Source: Bacteroidetes bacterium GWF2_35_48 (GTDB lineage: Bacteria > Bacteroidota > Bacteroidia > Bacteroidales > GWF2-35-48). From it: DNA of 64,000 bases. The stretch is taken from the NCBI GenBank assembly GCA_001769125.1, contig MEOG01000124.1, forward strand, positions 1 through 64,000, given 5' to 3'. Positions 27,318-35,498 of the stretch are shown piece after piece. A program made the translations under genes and the position numbers. Every line of letters starts with the position of its first letter. Positions within the stretch are counted from its first letter, which is position 1. A model generated the notes under the pieces. The model searched no databases. It worked only from the letters and a program-made list of their open reading frames with translations, and was not told where the DNA came from.

Positions 27318-27374
27318 GAAAATACCCTCGAGGTTTCAGCGCACCTGCCGAGTATAAACCTCGAGGGTGTTTTC
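27318..27374. repeat. long perfect-stem hairpin in the divergent GT39/DUF58 gap
   Basis: GAAAATACCCTCGAGGTTT (27318-27336) pairs with AAACCTCGAGGGTGTTTTC (27356-27374). The arms are 19 bp with one G-T wobble and the loop is 19 nt. It is G/C-rich in an A/T-rich gap of 250 bp between two divergently transcribed genes, so a terminator role is unlikely; it could be a mobile palindromic repeat or a regulatory structure. Confidence 0.75.
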
Positions 27375-27489
27375 ATTGCATAATTAGCCGGGTATTTAAA
27401 CATTCACTAATTTGGGCGAATAACCATTATATTAAGAAAAACAAAAATAAAAATAAAATGGTATTTTTGTAAAAATAAAAAATACACTT

Positions 27490-28821
27490 TTGATTTTTTT
27501 TAGGCAATTATACCTCAATCAGAAATTCTATGTTATCATAGTCATAGTGATTTTGTTTTTTATTATCGGTAATTTCTTCTCTTTCTTTTTCATTGCAGGA
27601 AAAATCCTTACACTGATTTTCTGCGCATTATTTGTAACAGATATTTTACTTCTTTTTCGAAAAAAAGAACTCGTAACGGCTATGCGTTTTACTCCTGAAA
27701 GGCTTTCCAACAGCGATATTAACGAAGTGGTCATCTATATCAAAAATAAACACACGCATGTTCTTCATATTACTATTATTGATGAAGTCCCGGATCAATT
27801 CCAGTTGAGGGATTTTAAAATTAACACACAACTAAAGCCCGGCGAAGAAAAACAATTCAAATATTCATTGCGACCTCTTTCTCGCGGAGAATATGGATTT
27901 GGGCGTATCAATATTTACATTTCAGGTTTTGTACGCTTTATATCCAGACGCTGTATTTTTGAAGAGCCCAAAATTGTCCCTGTTTATCCTTCATTTTTAC
28001 AGATGCGGAAATATGAATTACTGGCTATTTCAAACAGGTTATCGGAAGCAGGAATAAAAAAAATCAGAAGCATTGGTAGAAATATTGAATTTGAACACAT
28101 CCGAAAATACAATACAGATGATGATTTCCGAAGCATAAACTGGAAAGCCACAGCGCGAAAAGGAGAATTAATGGTAAACCAATATCAGGAAGAAAAATCA
28201 CAACAGGTATATAATATTATTGATATAGGTCGTGTAATGAAAATGCCATTCGGAGGTTTGAGTCTTTTAGATTATTCTATTAATGCCGCACTGGTACTTG
28301 CGAATATCTCAATACACAAACAAGATAAATCCGGCTTAATTACATTTTCAAACAAACTCCACACATTTCTTCCGGCAGAAAAACGTAACAACCAAATGAT
28401 GAAAATACAAGATGTTCTTTATAAAATAAACACACAGTTTGAAGAAAGCGATTACGAGCTGCTATACGTGAATTTGAAAAAATATATCAGTCAACGAAGT
28501 CTTGTTATTCTGTATTCAAATTTTGAAAGTATTTTGTCTATGCAACGACAAATAAAATATCTTCAAATGATAGCTAAAAATCATTTATTAGTAGTTGTAT
28601 TTTTTATTAATACAGAAATTCAGAAAATGCTATTAAAAAAAGTGGAAAACCTTGAAGAAATATACATAAATACAATAGCAGAAAAACAATTTTCAGAGAA
28701 AAAACAAATGATCAGGATACTTCAGAAAAGCGGCATTCAGGCAGTACTTACAGAACCCGAAAATTTAACAGTAGCAACGCTGAATAAATATCTGGAGATA
28801 AAAGCCAAAGGTTTAACTTAA
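27490..28821 (+). CDS. DUF58-domain membrane protein, MoxR partner
   Basis: A 443-residue protein with two N-terminal TMs (VIIVIVILFFIIGNFFSFFFI and GKILTLIFCALFVTDILLLF). The DUF58 signature is at about 195-230: GRNIEFEHIRKYNTDDDFRSINWKATARKGELMVNQYQEE. A VWA-like fold follows (VYNIIDIGR, LVILYSNFES). The family works with MoxR ATPases and DUF4350 proteins, whose genes lie upstream. The start codon is uncertain (TTG at 27490). A bidirectional terminator overlaps its stop. Confidence 0.87.
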   Translation: MIFFRQLYLNQKFYVIIVIVILFFIIGNFFSFFFIAGKILTLIFCALFVTDILLLFRKKELVTAMRFTPERLSNSDINEVVIYIKNKHTHVLHITIIDEVPDQFQLRDFKINTQLKPGEEKQFKYSLRPLSRGEYGFGRINIYISGFVRFISRRCIFEEPKIVPVYPSFLQMRKYELLAISNRLSEAGIKKIRSIGRNIEFEHIRKYNTDDDFRSINWKATARKGELMVNQYQEEKSQQVYNIIDIGRVMKMPFGGLSLLDYSINAALVLANISIHKQDKSGLITFSNKLHTFLPAEKRNNQMMKIQDVLYKINTQFEESDYELLYVNLKKYISQRSLVILYSNFESILSMQRQIKYLQMIAKNHLLVVVFFINTEIQKMLLKKVENLEEIYINTIAEKQFSEKKQMIRILQKSGIQAVLTEPENLTVATLNKYLEIKAKGLT

Positions 28822-28881
28822 TTTGGTGATTTCGACTTAATTCGGCTTCGCTCACTACAAGCCGCTCAATCATCAAATTAA
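28818..28881. terminator. bidirectional fold-back terminator between convergent genes
   Basis: TTAATTTGGTGATT (28818-28831) pairs with AATCATCAAATTAA (28868-28881) with one mismatch, and an inner CGGCTT/AAGCCG stem extends it. The arms include the stop codons of both convergent genes. Confidence 0.6.
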
Positions 28882-29129
28882 TTCATATTAACAGGATTGT
28901 ATTGCTTCAAAATCACTTCGCTTTCCTCGTTCGATTCCTCAATGATTTTATTTATTTTCTTCACACAATCGGCAATCTTGTCTGTCATTTTAGCTGCGGA
29001 GAAAACTTTAATCATGCCCTCAAGTTCTGCTATTTTTATGATTTTGGCAACTGTGTAGGGATATATAATGTCAACGCCCCATTCATCTTTATGTTTCAAC
29101 TGATGATAATATTTAATCGCGTGTTCCAT
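28878..29129 (-). CDS. small hypothetical protein
   Basis: An 83-residue soluble protein, MEHAIKYYHQLKHKDEWGVDIIYPYTVAK..., mostly helical by residue pattern, rich in Lys/Glu/Ile, with no signal peptide or TM. No family is recognised. It has its own position between two terminator-like structures and its frame is free of stops with typical amino-acid composition, so it is probably real. Confidence 0.5.
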   Translation of the reverse strand: MEHAIKYYHQLKHKDEWGVDIIYPYTVAKIIKIAELEGMIKVFSAAKMTDKIADCVKKINKIIEESNEESEVILKQYNPVNMN

Positions 29130-29247
29130 GATGAGCTAAATCAATTTAGTATTAGCGTTCAAAAATATTAAAATAATTATCACATCATAAGAAATTTTTG
29201 TTTTTTTTGATTAAAAACTAAAAAATAATTCAGACTTTTGCCGCCCG

Positions 29248-30423
29248 ATGAATACAAATAATAGCACCATCTGGACAAGAGATTTTATTTTGCTTTGCCT
29301 TGCTACACTACTTATGGCAACAGCATTTTATTTTCTTATTCCGACCCTGCCTGTTTTCATTACAGAAATCATTAAAGCTGAAAAAGGAGTTACCGGAGCA
29401 ATCCTTGCAGCATTCACTGTATCTGCTTTAATCGTGCGACCTTTTGTAGGATATGCCCTTGACAGATGGGGAAGAAAAGTAATTTATCTGATTTCATTTT
29501 TCCTGATGATGTTGCTTTTTAACGGCTATGTTTTTGCAAGTACAATTTTTTTGATGGTGTTAATGCGTTTAGCACATGGCTTTGCATGGGGAATAACATC
29601 TACGGCAGGTTCTACCATTGTTGTTGATTTGCTTCCGCCCTCAAAACGAGGGGATGGTCTGGGAATTTTTGGATTGGCAATGCCTCTTGCAATGTCGCTT
29701 GGACCCTTGCTTGGCATTTTTATTGTGCAAAAAATGGATTATGCCTCCATGTTTATTACCGGAAGTTTTGTGTGCCTTTTAGGATTTTTTCTTCTTTTAT
29801 TTATAAAATATCCCCACTACCCGCTTCCTGAAAAGCCCAAACCCTTTTCAGCAAAAAATCTGATTGAAAAAAAATCAATTCCAATGTCTGTGAATGTTAT
29901 ATTTCTTATTCTTGCTTATGGCGGAATCATATCCTTTATTAGCCTTTATGCAAAAGAATGTAAAGTTACAGACACAAGTTTGTTTTTTATTCTTTTCGCA
30001 ATCGGCATAGGAGTTGCGCGTATATTTGCAGGAAAAATTTTCGACAGAAAAGGGCCAAAAGGAATATACACTGCGGGAATTCTCTTGCTTACAACCGGAC
30101 TTTGTATTCTTGCCTTTGCAAAAAATTCCCATGGACTGCACATTGCTGCAATAATTCTTGGAATTGGAAATGGTACTATTTTCCCGGTTACACAAGCTAT
30201 AGTAAATAACATGGTAGAAATCCATCGCAGGGGAGCTGCTAACTCTACCTTGTTTACAGCTTTTGATCTTGGAATTGGTGCAGGAATGGTTATCACCGGA
30301 ACTTTATCTGATATTGTATCCCTTTCAAATACTTATCTATTTTTTGCGATCATGTGCATTGCAAGCCTTATTCATGCACATGTTTTTGTTTTTCCGCATT
30401 ATGATAAAAATAAAATAAAATAA
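29248..30423 (+). CDS. major facilitator superfamily transporter
   Basis: A 391-residue integral membrane protein with about 12 TMs in two bundles. Motif A is GYALDRWGRKVIYLISFFLM between TM2 and TM3, and its counterpart in the second half is FAGKIFDRKGPKGIYTAGILL. LMRLAHGFAWGITSTAGSTIVVDLLPPSKRGDGLGIFGLAMPLAMSLGP is the TM4-TM5 region typical of drug-efflux-like members. Substrate unknown. A strong hairpin terminator follows directly. Confidence 0.9.
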   Translation: MNTNNSTIWTRDFILLCLATLLMATAFYFLIPTLPVFITEIIKAEKGVTGAILAAFTVSALIVRPFVGYALDRWGRKVIYLISFFLMMLLFNGYVFASTIFLMVLMRLAHGFAWGITSTAGSTIVVDLLPPSKRGDGLGIFGLAMPLAMSLGPLLGIFIVQKMDYASMFITGSFVCLLGFFLLLFIKYPHYPLPEKPKPFSAKNLIEKKSIPMSVNVIFLILAYGGIISFISLYAKECKVTDTSLFFILFAIGIGVARIFAGKIFDRKGPKGIYTAGILLLTTGLCILAFAKNSHGLHIAAIILGIGNGTIFPVTQAIVNNMVEIHRRGAANSTLFTAFDLGIGAGMVITGTLSDIVSLSNTYLFFAIMCIASLIHAHVFVFPHYDKNKIK

Positions 30424-30470
30424 CCGTTGGTTTCGTCGCTGCGGCGACAAGCTCAACCAACGGTTATTTT
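30422..30470 (+). terminator. intrinsic terminator after the MFS gene
   Basis: AACCGTTGGTT (30422-30432) pairs with AACCAACGGTT (30455-30465). An inner GTCGC/GCGAC stem lies between them and T-rich sequence follows. Confidence 0.8.
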
Positions 30471-30520
30471 ATTTAACGAATACCTAATTCATATCAGCAA
30501 TTGCTGTTTTCTTGCAGGCA

Positions 30521-31843
30521 CTAATTCAGCTTAAACTGAATTGGTAGCGTCAGCTCAACATCCACTGTTTTGCCTTTGTCTTTTCCAGGATTCCAATCAG
30601 GCATCGAAGCAACAACACGAACAGCTTCTGCATCGAGTTCCTGATTCACTCCCTTTACTACTCTTACATTACTGATTTTCCCTTTTTTGCCCACAATAAA
30701 AGAAACAAATACTTTTCCTTGTATTCCCTTTTTCTTGGCATTTTCAGGATACTTAACATTGGCAATTAAAAAATTTACCATAGCTTCATGTCCCCCTTTA
30801 AATTCAGGCATTACTTCTACAGTTTTATGAACTTTTTTTCCAGATTCTCCAATTGAATTTTTAGCATTTTGTTCTTCAACAGATCCGGGAACAGGCGGCG
30901 GGGGGGGCGGGGGCGGAACATCGCTATTTATCTGCGATTCTGAATTTGTTACATTATCCTGAACTAAAGGTTCCGGATTTTCCTTATTACTACAGGCAAA
31001 TACTAAAATAAATGCTGAAATAAATGGTATTACCAGCATAATTTTAAATCGTGCCGGTAAAGGTGATTTCATTTTGGTCATCATAATAAACCTCCTTTTG
31101 ATTAATGATTTGTTAAAATTATTTGAAAGATCATTTACCTGCGCCCCAATTGACATCGTCAACAAAAGCTGCTGGTATTTTGCCTTCTCATACCCTTTCA
31201 GTAATACTCCTTCATCAGCAAGATATTCATGAACTTCTTTAAGCGAATACCTGAAAAACCATACTACAGGATTGAACCACTGAAAGACCGTGAGAAGCTC
31301 CAGAACGACAATATCAAAAGAATGAAACTGCTTCACGTGAATAAGCTCATGAGCAATGATCTTCTCAGCATCATCTTTTTGCATTTTGTCGTTCAGAAAA
31401 ACTAAATTAAAGAAAGAAAACGGCGCATAATTCGCATCCGTGGAAACTATATAGAGACCCTCCTTTCTGGTAATACCAAAGCGCTTAACAAGGCGGGATA
31501 ATTGCAATATTTGAAATAAAAAACGAAATAAAAACAAAGTAGCACCTGTAATATAAATAATCATAAGAACCTGATAAATATTCAAATTCTCATTTAGGGC
31601 GCTATTAAAACCGTTCTCAGTAATAGTAATCGTTTGAAGCAATTCAGCATACTGATCCCCTGTTGCATCTACGCTAACAGGAAAACTAAACAAAGGTAAA
31701 AACAGAGATAAAACTATTGAACCCATCAAATAAAAGCGGTTCATAAAAAAGAAAGTATCCTTTTTGAGAAACAGCCAATATACACTATATAATAATGTCA
31801 GGCTGGCGATTGATTTTACTGTGTAAAAAAAGAAGGCTTCCAT
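30521..31843 (-). CDS. BlaR1/MecR1-like M56 peptidase with TonB C-terminal domain
   Basis: A 440-residue membrane protein. The N-terminal half has four TMs and a zinc-peptidase motif HELIHVKQFHS (His165, Glu166, His169) with HEYLADE further on, as in BlaR1/M56 sensors that cleave a BlaI-type repressor. After a TM near 275 there is a Pro-rich linker (PPPPPPPPVP) and then, instead of a penicillin-binding sensor domain, a TonB_C-like domain (VMPEFKGGHEAMVNFLIANVKYPENAKKKGIQGKVFVSF...). The input is therefore not obviously a beta-lactam. It is downstream of the blaI-like gene, with a 209-bp repeat-bearing spacer. Confidence 0.85.
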   Translation of the reverse strand: MEAFFFYTVKSIASLTLLYSVYWLFLKKDTFFFMNRFYLMGSIVLSLFLPLFSFPVSVDATGDQYAELLQTITITENGFNSALNENLNIYQVLMIIYITGATLFLFRFLFQILQLSRLVKRFGITRKEGLYIVSTDANYAPFSFFNLVFLNDKMQKDDAEKIIAHELIHVKQFHSFDIVVLELLTVFQWFNPVVWFFRYSLKEVHEYLADEGVLLKGYEKAKYQQLLLTMSIGAQVNDLSNNFNKSLIKRRFIMMTKMKSPLPARFKIMLVIPFISAFILVFACSNKENPEPLVQDNVTNSESQINSDVPPPPPPPPVPGSVEEQNAKNSIGESGKKVHKTVEVMPEFKGGHEAMVNFLIANVKYPENAKKKGIQGKVFVSFIVGKKGKISNVRVVKGVNQELDAEAVRVVASMPDWNPGKDKGKTVDVELTLPIQFKLN

Positions 31844-31870
31844 AGGTTTTATTTATTTTCTTACGTATTC

Positions 31871-31996
31871 ATCGTTCATCCATATTCAATCATCGTTCCA
31901 TCTATATTCAATCATCGTTCATCCATATTCAATCATCGTTCCATCTATATTCAATCATCGTTCCATCTATATTCAATCATCGTTCCATGGAACGAT
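31871..31996. repeat. five 21/22-bp tandem repeats ending in an 18-bp palindrome
   Basis: Units start at 31871, 31892, 31914, 31935 and 31957 and alternate ATCGTTCATCCATATTCAAT (21 bp) with ATCGTTCCATCTATATTCAA (22 bp). The run ends in the palindrome ATCGTTCCATGGAACGAT (31979-31996). It is in the spacer between the blaI-like and blaR1-like genes. Units are contiguous, so this is not a CRISPR array. Confidence 0.85.
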
Positions 31997-32052
31997 GCTA
32001 CAATATAATTATGGAACAATTCTACGTTTTTTTTAATTTCAATTACTACATT

Positions 32053-32439
32053 CTACTTGTTCTTTATTTTCTTCGTTTTTTTAATCTTTTCTTCCATCAT
32101 CGCTTTTACTTCTTCAAGTTCTTTTAATGAAAGTTTTTTTTCAGTTGTAAAAAAAGAAACCATCTGCCGAAAGGAATTACTGAAATAATTTTTTACTACC
32201 CCTTTCATAAAATCTTTTGTATATTTTTCTTTAGCTACCAAAGGAAAATACTCGTGGGTTTTTCCATAGGCTTTATGGTCAACAAAACCTTTTTTTTCAA
32301 GTATCCTTACAATAGTAGATACTGTATTATAGGCAGGTTTTGGTTCAGGTATTTTGTCCACGATATCCTTTACAAATCCTTTTTCTATTTTCCAGAGAAT
32401 CTGCATAATTTCTTCTTCTGCTCTTGTTAATTCTTTCAT
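32053..32439 (-). CDS. BlaI/MecI-family transcriptional repressor
   Basis: A 128-residue winged-helix repressor. Seen: LTRAEEEIMQILWKIEKGFVKDIVDKIPEPKPAYNTVSTIVRILEKKGFVDHKAYGKTHEYFPL, the family's DNA-binding domain, followed by a dimerisation helix region (FSNSFRQMVSFF). It would bind inverted repeats at its own promoter until cleaved or released by the M56 partner. The promoter just upstream carries three inverted repeats (32453-32523). Confidence 0.92.
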   Translation of the reverse strand: MKELTRAEEEIMQILWKIEKGFVKDIVDKIPEPKPAYNTVSTIVRILEKKGFVDHKAYGKTHEYFPLVAKEKYTKDFMKGVVKNYFSNSFRQMVSFFTTEKKLSLKELEEVKAMMEEKIKKTKKIKNK

Positions 32440-32452
32440 AATTTTTTATTAT

Positions 32453-32530
32453 AACTATTTTATTAGTACTATAACTAATTTTTTAGTTTTATATTGTACA
32501 AACATACAACTAATTTTTTAGTTATACAAA
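32453..32530 (-). promoter_or_regulatory. promoter and candidate BlaI operators of the blaI-blaR1 operon
   Basis: On the minus strand a -33 TTTG (CAAA at 32527-32530) and a -7 TATGTTTG (CAAACATA at 32499-32506) are 20 nt apart. Inverted repeats AACTAATTTTTTAGTT lie at 32473-32488 (near the start site) and 32508-32523 (between the -33 and -7 boxes), and a weaker copy AACTATTTTATTAGTA lies at 32453-32468. The layout is that of a repressed promoter. Confidence 0.7.
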
Positions 32531-32545
32531 TTATTAATTATTTTT

Positions 32546-33490
32546 TTACATTATATTATTGTATAAAAAAGGATTCTTTTCATGCATCACCAAATTTTTA
32601 CAAAATGCATCCATATCATCTTTGGACATTATTTCACCATGACCTCCAATAATTTTTTCAATTTTGTGTTTTCTTTTCTGAAGCCATTTTTTCACATGCC
32701 CCCTTCTTAAGCTCAATTGCTTATCAGCATTACAAATATGATGTTTTCCGTATTTTGTAAAAATATCTCCCGAAAACAAAAGTTTTAATTCCGGTACATA
32801 TATTAGAATATCACTTTCTGAATGCGCTTTTCCAAAATAAATCATGTCGAATGATACATCGCCCATTGAAATAAACAGACTATCTGTAAAAGTTAAACCT
32901 GGAAAATTTAGTTGTTTCTTTTCCAATAAATCATTATACGCTGAAAAGTATCTTGCTTTCTGACAATACGCATCGCACCAGTCTACAGAAGAGGAATCAA
33001 CCATTTTCAATTGATTATTGTAACTTTCAATCGTTTTCAAAAGATTTTTCGATACATTTTCAGGATTTTTTATTTGTTCTTGCATCTCTTTAATACAATT
33101 GACATGTGCAACGATTTCGGCATCATTAAACACTAAATTTCCGCCTGTATGATCCGGATGACCATGTGTATTAATTAATAGCGCACAATATGTCTTGCTA
33201 AAAACTTTTTCAAATTGTTTTCTGTATTGTTTCGTAAGAGAATAGGAAATTCCTGCATCTATTACAACAATTCCTTTTGAAGTATTAATAGCAGTAACAG
33301 CATCGGCACCCATCTTTACGAGTACCGCTTTATCGCAAAGATTTATGCATTTGATATACGAATTAATTTTATTCAAGAAAGCATTATTTTCATCCGGCAA
33401 TCGGGTAAAGCCAGCTAAAATAAATGCCAGAATTAAAACAACTAAGATTAAAAATGGTTTATACTTAGTAATCGTATTAAACGGTATCAT
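32546..33490 (-). CDS. membrane-anchored metallo-beta-lactamase-fold hydrolase
   Basis: A 314-residue protein with an N-terminal TM/signal (FLILVVLILAFILAGF). The MBL-fold metal motif is NTHGHPDHTGGN (His109, His111, Asp113, His114). A third His is in GKAHSESD (His223), an Asp is in LLFSGDIF, and the last His is in IGGHGE (about 284). The SGD at the Cys221 position of class B1 enzymes makes it closer to B3 or glyoxalase-type members, so beta-lactamase activity is not certain. It follows the TPR gene by 14 bp and shares its promoter, which carries BlaI-like operators. Confidence 0.8.
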   Translation of the reverse strand: MIPFNTITKYKPFLILVVLILAFILAGFTRLPDENNAFLNKINSYIKCINLCDKAVLVKMGADAVTAINTSKGIVVIDAGISYSLTKQYRKQFEKVFSKTYCALLINTHGHPDHTGGNLVFNDAEIVAHVNCIKEMQEQIKNPENVSKNLLKTIESYNNQLKMVDSSSVDWCDAYCQKARYFSAYNDLLEKKQLNFPGLTFTDSLFISMGDVSFDMIYFGKAHSESDILIYVPELKLLFSGDIFTKYGKHHICNADKQLSLRRGHVKKWLQKRKHKIEKIIGGHGEIMSKDDMDAFCKNLVMHEKNPFLYNNIM

Positions 33491-33504
33491 ATTGTTTATT
33501 TTTA

Positions 33505-34842
33505 TTAGGGTTTTACTATTTGCTTTCTATTCGCTATGGATATATTTTTACCAATATCCTTAATACGTTTTGTTGCAAAATCTTTATATGAAATTCCTAT
33601 TGATTCCGGGTTGCTTTTGGCTTCAGGTACAAGTGCCAGATATTTTTTATAATACGCTAAAGCTGTTTTTCTGTCGTCCATTTCATAATCGTATTGATAA
33701 GCCAGTTTAAACATACGAACCCGGTTTAAGCTATCTGTTAAATAAGCTTTGAAAATATATTCTGTTGCTTTTTCTGTTTCTTTTTTTGCATTATAGGCAT
33801 CTCCGGTTTCAGAATATATCATAGCAAGAAAAGAATTTTCAGGGGTAATTAAATTTAATGTTTTGGAAAGAAAATAAAGCCCGGTATCAGGACTAAACGT
33901 ACGACAATGACAAACACCCAGATAAAAACAAACTTCAGAATCAGTACTGTCTGCGTTATACACTTCCGAAAAATAATGCGCAGCTTCCTGAAATTGCTCC
34001 AAGCGATATAAAGAAAGCCCCAAATATTTGTTAACAAATTTTGATGATTCCCCTATTCCACATTGATTGTTATACTGACCAAATCGTGCAATTGCAGGTT
34101 CATATTGTTTATTCAGATAATAAAAATACCCGCACCATTTATTTACTTCCTTTTGAGTAGAATCAAGCTGCCTGAAGCTCTCTGTCAGTTGGAGCCCTTC
34201 CTGATAATTTTTTGTTTTAATAAATAAATTCGCAAGCCGCGTAAGAAGGACAATGCTGTTCGGATTTACTTCAAGTGCTTTGCGATTAAAATAAATTGCA
34301 GAATCAAATACATTTGTTTCACTATAACAAAGACCAGCCTGACTTAGTAAATAAGAATTTTCCATTTCATTACCCAATAATTCAAGATATATTTTTTTCG
34401 CAGATGCCGCAGCATCAGAAGCAAGTAAGGTATTTGCCATTTGAATTTTAAAAGTAATATTTTCCGAATCAAGCAAAAGCAATTTAGAGTAGGTTTCATA
34501 CGCACTCTGATTATCGGAGGTTATTTTGTAAAGATTTGCCAGTTCAGCAAGAAGGAAAACATTCGTTTCGTCAATCAATAAGCCCTTTTTTAATGATTTA
34601 ATTGCTTCCGAATAATTAAAAGATTCCTTTAAGGCAATTCCTTTAAGCAAATAAATTTCTGTATTTAATGAGTCGCTTTCAAGAGCTTGGTTGGCAATTA
34701 ACAGAGCATCCTTATATTTGTATTTTTGCATCAGAAGTTTTATTTCTGAAATAGAAAGATTCTCCTGAGCATGCCCTGAATAAAGAGAAAAAACAAACAT
34801 CAGAAGTATAAATATAATATGTTTTAAAGATTTCATTTTCAT
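33505..34842 (-). CDS. exported TPR protein in the same operon as the MBL-fold gene
   Basis: A 445-residue protein with a signal peptide (IIFILLMFVFSLYSGHAQ) followed by about ten tetratricopeptide repeats (LYLLKGIALKESFNYSEAIKSLKKGLLIDETNVFLLAELANLYK and similar). It lacks a catalytic motif, so a scaffold role in the periplasm is likely. It is the first gene of a two-gene operon; its promoter region has the same paired inverted repeats as the blaI promoter. Confidence 0.82.
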   Translation of the reverse strand: MKMKSLKHIIFILLMFVFSLYSGHAQENLSISEIKLLMQKYKYKDALLIANQALESDSLNTEIYLLKGIALKESFNYSEAIKSLKKGLLIDETNVFLLAELANLYKITSDNQSAYETYSKLLLLDSENITFKIQMANTLLASDAAASAKKIYLELLGNEMENSYLLSQAGLCYSETNVFDSAIYFNRKALEVNPNSIVLLTRLANLFIKTKNYQEGLQLTESFRQLDSTQKEVNKWCGYFYYLNKQYEPAIARFGQYNNQCGIGESSKFVNKYLGLSLYRLEQFQEAAHYFSEVYNADSTDSEVCFYLGVCHCRTFSPDTGLYFLSKTLNLITPENSFLAMIYSETGDAYNAKKETEKATEYIFKAYLTDSLNRVRMFKLAYQYDYEMDDRKTALAYYKKYLALVPEAKSNPESIGISYKDFATKRIKDIGKNISIANRKQIVKP

Positions 34843-34855
34843 TACTTTTCTTTAT

Positions 34856-34907
34856 AACTAAATTTTTAGTTATTTTAGTATTCAAACATACAACTAAATT
34901 TTTAGTT
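34856..34907 (-). promoter_or_regulatory. promoter with a second pair of candidate BlaI operators
   Basis: Inverted repeats AACTAAATTTTTAGTT at 34856-34871 and 34892-34907 (7-bp arms, 2-nt centre, 36 bp apart) flank a -7 TATGTTTG (CAAACATA at 34883-34890). The blaI promoter has the same arrangement with AACTAATTTTTTAGTT at 35-bp spacing. No clear -33 box is seen. Confidence 0.7.
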
Positions 34908-34980
34908 ATTATATTTTATTCGATAAAATCATATTTTCATTCGGTCAAACTGATTAAGAAAACTGTAAAATCAGAAAAAG

Positions 34981-35279
34981 AATCATTATTGTCCGACAAA
35001 AAAACAGGGTACTCTTACGGAGCTTAAATTGTTTGATTTTATTCGTTTTATAAACAGTTAATTTCCTGCAAGTGGGACAGGCTCAACGGAGTTCCTTTAT
35101 TATTTAGTCACGCCTGCCTGCCTCAATGGCTTGAGTACGGCTGGCAGGTAGTGACGTACTGTTTATAAAAACAATAATATATATAAATTTTGAAGCTCCG
35201 TAGGAGTGCCCTGTTTATAAAACGGGTTGTAATAACAAGTTTTTGTTAAATATCAAATTTATATTGGACAATAATGATT
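34981..35279. mobile_element. MITE-like fold-back element with nested inverted repeats
   Basis: Three nested inverted repeats share one centre. The outer pair is AATCATTATTGTCC (34981-34994) with GGACAATAATGATT (35266-35279), 14 bp perfect. The middle pair is CAGGGTACTCTTACGGAGCT (from 35005) with its near-complement (35193-35213), 19 of 21 bp. The inner pair is TTTTATAAACAGT (35046-35058) with ACTGTTTATAAAA (35158-35170), 13 bp perfect. There is no open frame inside. No target duplication could be read by eye. Confidence 0.6.
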
Positions 35280-35406
35280 TATTCAGTATTCACAAAACCT
35301 CAACTTTGATTTCACAAACTGGAACGATAGCAAAAATGTAACAGAAAATGAAGACATCGCAGAAATAAACGATGAAAAAAAATATTCAAAAGCAGGGGAA
35401 AAGTAG
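35278..35406 (+). pseudogene. short coding-like remnant after the fold-back element
   Basis: An open stretch of about 42 codons ends at TAG 35404-35406 and reads like protein (QNLNFDFTNWNDSKNV, then EDIAEINDEKKYSKAGEK). It has no start codon and begins at the edge of the fold-back element. It may be the 3' end of a gene cut by that element, but no family is recognised. Confidence 0.2.
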
Positions 35407-35498
35407 CAACAATGTGCAAAAGATTTTTTTTCAACAACTTATCAGCCCACTGAAAAGTTTTGTATAAATCTTATACTTTTGCAAAAAAAATTCCATCC

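Noticed and set aside
31871-31978. Tandem repeats that could suggest a CRISPR array
   Set aside because: Units are contiguous with no unique spacers and no cas genes are present in the window.
32546-33490. Firm naming of the MBL-fold protein as a beta-lactamase
   Set aside because: The fold and metal motif are clear, but the SGD variant and lack of a close known match do not settle the substrate.
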